Shown: in pieces, positions 60,666-63,514 of the stretch
Layout: every line of letters starts with the position of its first letter
How positions within the stretch are numbered: the first letter of the stretch is position 1
NCBI GenBank assembly: GCA_022825005.1
Contig: JAJDYU010000017.1
Location: 1 to 63,514, forward strand
Length of the DNA: 63,514 nt
Reading direction: 5' to 3'
Source: Acidimicrobiia bacterium
Lineage (GTDB): Bacteria; Actinomycetota; Acidimicrobiia; Acidimicrobiales; Bin134
Notes under the pieces: generated by a model
The model's input: only the letters and a program-made list of their open reading frames with translations
Database searches by the model: none
Told to the model about the DNA's origin: nothing
Program-made: the position numbers and the translations under genes

Positions 60666-61490
60666 TCAGTAGAGGGATTCGTTGGCGGATTCGCCGGCGC
60701 TCTCGGCGTTTCCGGTTAGGGCGTCTAGGACGGATTGGCGGTGGGCGGTTACTCCGGCGGAGAGGGCGGCGTTGTCGGCGGTGACGGTTACTAGGCGGAA
60801 GCCCTGGGTTACTCGGGTGGGGGTGAGCGTGGGGGTGGAGTGGATGCCGGGGACCACGCCGTGGGTCTGGCAGGCGGCCACGATGGCGGCTAGGGCGTCG
60901 TCGAACGTTGCCTCGCCGTCGTTGTTGCCGGGGGGGAGGCCCAGGCTCACCGACAGGTCGGCGGGGCCGACGTAGACGGCGTCCACCCCTGGGGTGGACA
61001 CGATGTCGTCCAGGTTCTCCAGCGCGGCCACCGTCTCCACCATGGGGATGCACTTCACCGCCTGGTTGGCCCCGGCGAAATAGCCGGGGCCGTCGCGCAG
61101 CGCCACCCGGGTGGGGCCGAAGCTGCGCGATCCCTCGGGGGCGTAGCGGCACGAGCGCACCGCGGCCTCGGCCTCTTCCCGGCTATTGACCATGGGGATG
61201 ATGATGCCCATTGCCCCGGCGTCCAGCATCCGGCCGATGATGCCCTGCTCGTTCCACGGCACCCGCACCACCGGGGTGGCCGTGCCCAGGTCGATGGCGG
61301 CCAGCATCGGCAGCGCGTCGGAGTAGTCGGCCAGGCCGTGCTGCATGTCGATGCACACGTAGTCGAAACCGGCTCGAGACATGATCTCGCAGCTCATCGC
61401 CGTGGGCAGGCCCGCCCAGGCACCCAGCGCGGGGCGCCCCGAAGCGAAGGCCTCGGCCAGCGGATGAGAAGCGGATGCAGCGTCGCTCAT
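60666..61490 (-). CDS. HpcH/HpaI family aldolase
   Basis: This is a 274-residue class II pyruvate-type aldolase. The catalytic and metal elements are 'FDYVCIDMQHGLADY' (His), 'VPWNEQGIIGRMLDAGAMGI' (Arg region and Asp), 'IPMVETVAALENLDDI' (metal Glu) and 'VDAVYVGPADLSVSLG' (metal Asp). It cleaves 4-hydroxy-2-oxo acids to pyruvate and an aldehyde, the last step of several aromatic degradation routes. The last 15 residues are an unusual Ala/Glu/Ser tail. Confidence 0.92.
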   Translation of the reverse strand: MSDAASASHPLAEAFASGRPALGAWAGLPTAMSCEIMSRAGFDYVCIDMQHGLADYSDALPMLAAIDLGTATPVVRVPWNEQGIIGRMLDAGAMGIIIPMVNSREEAEAAVRSCRYAPEGSRSFGPTRVALRDGPGYFAGANQAVKCIPMVETVAALENLDDIVSTPGVDAVYVGPADLSVSLGLPPGNNDGEATFDDALAAIVAACQTHGVVPGIHSTPTLTPTRVTQGFRLVTVTADNAALSAGVTAHRQSVLDALTGNAESAGESANESLY

Positions 61491-61544
61491 GGCCGCAACG
61501 GTATCCCCCGATGGGGGGACGGATTCAGTTGGATGGGGGTCCGG

Positions 61545-63020
61545 TTAGGGAGTGGCGTCCCGCAACGGCCCGATGGGAACCAGCTGGCCTCGAGCCCCCA
61601 GATCAGGGTCTTGGGCCACGAGCTGGAAGGAGTCGTTGCTGGTGTACTTGCCTGGACCATAGGAGGCATAGGGCTGGCTGGCGATAGAGAACTGAGTGGC
61701 ATTCTCGATGGCCTCGGTGAAGGTCTCATGGGTCAAATTCGGACCGGCCGCGGTGGCCAGCAGCTCGAATATCTGGAAGAACCGGCAGTGGCCGAACACA
61801 CCTGAATACCACTGTTCCTCTTCTATTTCCAGGGTATCGGGGTGCTTGACCTCGATTTCGGGGTGCCTCTGGCTGAATGCGTCCAAGCACTCCTTGAATC
61901 TCGGGTCGGTCTCATACACCTGGGCACTCGTCATGGACGTCACGGAGATAACGCCTCGGGCCGTCTCAGGGATGACATTGGCGCCGATGTTGCTGCCCAG
62001 CCCCGAGGGGTCGGTGGCCCAGATGTCTACTTCGAGACCGTTTAGGTCGGCATTCTGTATGCCAGCCGACGCATTGCCAACGAGGAGCATGGTGTCAGCG
62101 CCGGATTGTCTGATGCGTTCCGACAGCGGGCCCCACTCCTGAGTCTGGGCCACAATGTCACCCACGTTGGATGAGGTGGCTATTTCGAGGACCGGCTCGA
62201 CTCCGCGCTCTCGCAGCAGGCTAGACACCTCTTCGAGCTGGTCAGACGCGGAGAGGTCGGCGATAACGGCGATGGAGCGCCCCTCGAGCATTCCCTCCTC
62301 ATCGAGTAGGCCGAACAGCGCCGAGGTGTTCTGCTCTCGGGTCGATCGCTCGGTTACCCACGGGGCATTGGCTTGCGCCAGACGCTCGGGGGTAATGGTT
62401 CCGCCCACCAGAATCGTCTCCTGTGTGCTGACGATGCAGGTGTTGGCCGGCTCGGCCGGTCCGAGGAACCCGAACAGCACCGCGAACACCTCGTTGTCCT
62501 CGGTCATGCGAAGACAAGCGGCCTCAGCCTCGGCTTCGAATACGGGGTTGTACCTGTCTATAACGACTTCCACCATGCGACCGTGGATGCCGCCCCGTTC
62601 GTTGATGTCGTCGGCCAAGGCCCGGATCACCAATTCTTGGTCTCCCCAGGTATAGGGCGAGAGGTTCATGTCCATGAGCGCCTCGAAGTCGAGGAATGAG
62701 ACGCCGATGGTGATGGTGTCGGCGGTGACCCCTCGCCAGGTAGCGGTCAGCTCGATCTCCGGTTCCGGCTCCTCGGTGGGCGCCGGCTCAAACTCGGGCT
62801 CTTCCTCAGGGGCCTCTTCGGGGGCCTCGGGCTCGGGCTCTTCCTCAGGGGCCTCTTCGGGGGCCTCGGGCTCCTCCTCGGGCTCAGCCGGCGCCTCAGT
62901 GGCCGGAGCCGGGGCTGGGGCGTCGGCATCGCCTTCGTCGTCGTTGCCCCCGCAGGCCGCGGCGAACATGGCCAGCGCCACAAGCATCGCGATCAGCCAG
63001 CGCGTCTTCTTGGTCAACAT
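61545..63020 (-). CDS. LivK-like substrate-binding lipoprotein with long acidic repeat linker
   Basis: This is a 491-residue lipoprotein: the signal peptide has a lipobox 'MFAAAC' with Cys23. A linker of about 65 residues is almost purely Glu/Pro/Ala, with a tandem duplication of 'PEAPEEAPEEEP'. The mature fold starts 'TITIGVSFLDFEALMDMNLS' and continues as a type I binding domain. No permease or ATPase genes are adjacent on this strand, so it may serve another Liv transporter. The ligand is unknown. Confidence 0.87.
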   Translation of the reverse strand: MLTKKTRWLIAMLVALAMFAAACGGNDDEGDADAPAPAPATEAPAEPEEEPEAPEEAPEEEPEPEAPEEAPEEEPEFEPAPTEEPEPEIELTATWRGVTADTITIGVSFLDFEALMDMNLSPYTWGDQELVIRALADDINERGGIHGRMVEVVIDRYNPVFEAEAEAACLRMTEDNEVFAVLFGFLGPAEPANTCIVSTQETILVGGTITPERLAQANAPWVTERSTREQNTSALFGLLDEEGMLEGRSIAVIADLSASDQLEEVSSLLRERGVEPVLEIATSSNVGDIVAQTQEWGPLSERIRQSGADTMLLVGNASAGIQNADLNGLEVDIWATDPSGLGSNIGANVIPETARGVISVTSMTSAQVYETDPRFKECLDAFSQRHPEIEVKHPDTLEIEEEQWYSGVFGHCRFFQIFELLATAAGPNLTHETFTEAIENATQFSIASQPYASYGPGKYTSNDSFQLVAQDPDLGARGQLVPIGPLRDATP

Positions 63021-63093
63021 GGAATTACCCCTCAGTGTTGGGTGGAAGTTTGGCTCAACAGCAACCCAAGGGCGGCTGGATTGGCTCGGAAGA

Positions 63094-63336
63094 TCATATT
63101 CGATCAGGGCTCACCGGTCTCCTTGAACGAACCACCGGGTACTGCCGGTTGGGATCATCGCAGGCCACCCGCCCGGTGGCCGGCCCGGCCGCGGGGTCGA
63201 GCAAGTCTTCCATCACGAAGAACCCCTGGCGGTTGAACGCCTCGGTTTGCTCTGGGGTGAGAGCAGCCGGCGTCGAGGTAGCCGGGCGCCAAGCGAAGTC
63301 CTGGTTCCAGGGATGGGGGGTGTAGGGGCTGCTCAT
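63094..63336 (-). pseudogene. N-terminal remnant of a phytanoyl-CoA dioxygenase-like gene
   Basis: From an ATG at 63336 about 45 residues look like the start of a PhyH-family dioxygenase ('LTPEQTEAFNRQGFFVMEDL'). The frame then runs into unrelated Arg/Pro-rich sequence and stops at 63094, without the iron-binding HxD...H motif. The binding-protein gene begins at 63020. This is a truncated gene, perhaps broken by insertion or deletion next to the tRNA. Confidence 0.55.
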
Positions 63337-63374
63337 GATGAGCCGGGGGGCACGTGGGACGTCATCGCCATGGG

Positions 63375-63448
63375 TGGAGCTGATGGGACTCGAACCCACG
63401 ACCCCCTGCTTGCAAAGCAGGTGCTCTAGCCAGCTGAGCTACAGCCCC
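63375..63448 (-). tRNA. tRNA-Ala (anticodon TGC)
   Basis: The acceptor stem GGGGCTG/CAGCTCC (one G-T pair) ends in discriminator A. The D-arm 'GCTCAGCTGGCTAGAGC', anticodon stem CCTGC/GCAGG with loop TTTGCAA (anticodon TGC), and T-arm 'GTGGGTTCGAGTCCCAT' are all complete. The 3' CCA is not fully encoded. Confidence 0.95.
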
Positions 63449-63514
63449 GGACTGCTCAATGGTACCGGGCGCCTTGCGGGGCAATCGATCCAATACCCCG
63501 CTCAATGTGACCGG

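Noticed and set aside
63375..63448. tRNA-Ala as attachment site of the integrase island
   Set aside because: It is 28 kb away from the integrase and no repeat of the tRNA 3' end was seen near 35 kb.

Overview
The window is GC-rich chromosomal DNA of an actinomycete, most likely an uncultured marine or host-associated Acidimicrobiia. The signs are the order rpsF-ssb-rpsR-rplI-dnaB, a DUF5318 protein, branched-chain amino acid (Liv) ABC transporters whose binding proteins have long acidic linkers, and a catabolic gene set rich in amidohydrolases, type III CoA transferases and sulfatases. The taxon is an inference; no rRNA gene is present.

Layout. 1-12.5 kb: a Liv transporter operon (partial binding protein, fused LivHM, LivG, LivF) followed by a cytochrome P450, a small gene pair that may be a toxin-antitoxin unit, then a second complete Liv operon on the minus strand, a small membrane protein and a methyltransferase. 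12.5-16.8 kb: the large helicase Lhr. 16.8-35.3 kb: an accessory island between lhr and dnaB. 35.5-39.8 kb: the core block dnaB, rplI, rpsR, ssb, rpsF, panB (minus strand). 39.9-49.9 kb: a mostly plus-strand catabolic run (amidase, class II aldolase, double CoA transferase, barrel-type protein, molybdopterin oxidoreductase, phosphotransferase, SnoaL-like protein). 49.9-57.3 kb: a minus-strand catabolic run (sulfatase, three amidohydrolases, a two-domain VOC protein, a membrane protein, a class II aldolase). 57.3-63.5 kb: a 3-hydroxyisobutyrate dehydrogenase-like gene, a type II restriction-modification pair, a HpcH/HpaI aldolase, a third Liv-type binding protein, a dioxygenase remnant and tRNA-Ala(TGC).

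The island is the most interesting part. It holds four large secreted proteins (851 to 1071 residues) made of PKD/Ig-like domains and ending in two copies of a four-cysteine module that I cannot assign to a named family. Three of them (called A, C and D here) behave as cassettes. Their homology begins abruptly at the same point in the signal-peptide region, they share near-identical 5' coding sequence, and they end in the same two-hairpin element. Only A has an obvious ATG. C begins at a GTG just behind a toxin-antitoxin pair, and D has lost a normal start and abuts a tyrosine integrase. A fourth cassette survives only as its 3' end plus hairpins. Around them lie MntA/HepT, a Panacea-type pair, a HicB with truncated HicA, a chimeric HTH gene made by a 176-bp duplication, two paralogous membrane coiled-coil genes with expanding 33-bp repeats, and an ATPase remnant. 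I infer a recombination hot spot for a variable cell-surface protein family. Expression-site and silent-cassette behaviour is a hypothesis that the sequence suggests but does not prove.

All calls come from reading the sequence and recalling families. No database search or alignment program was run.
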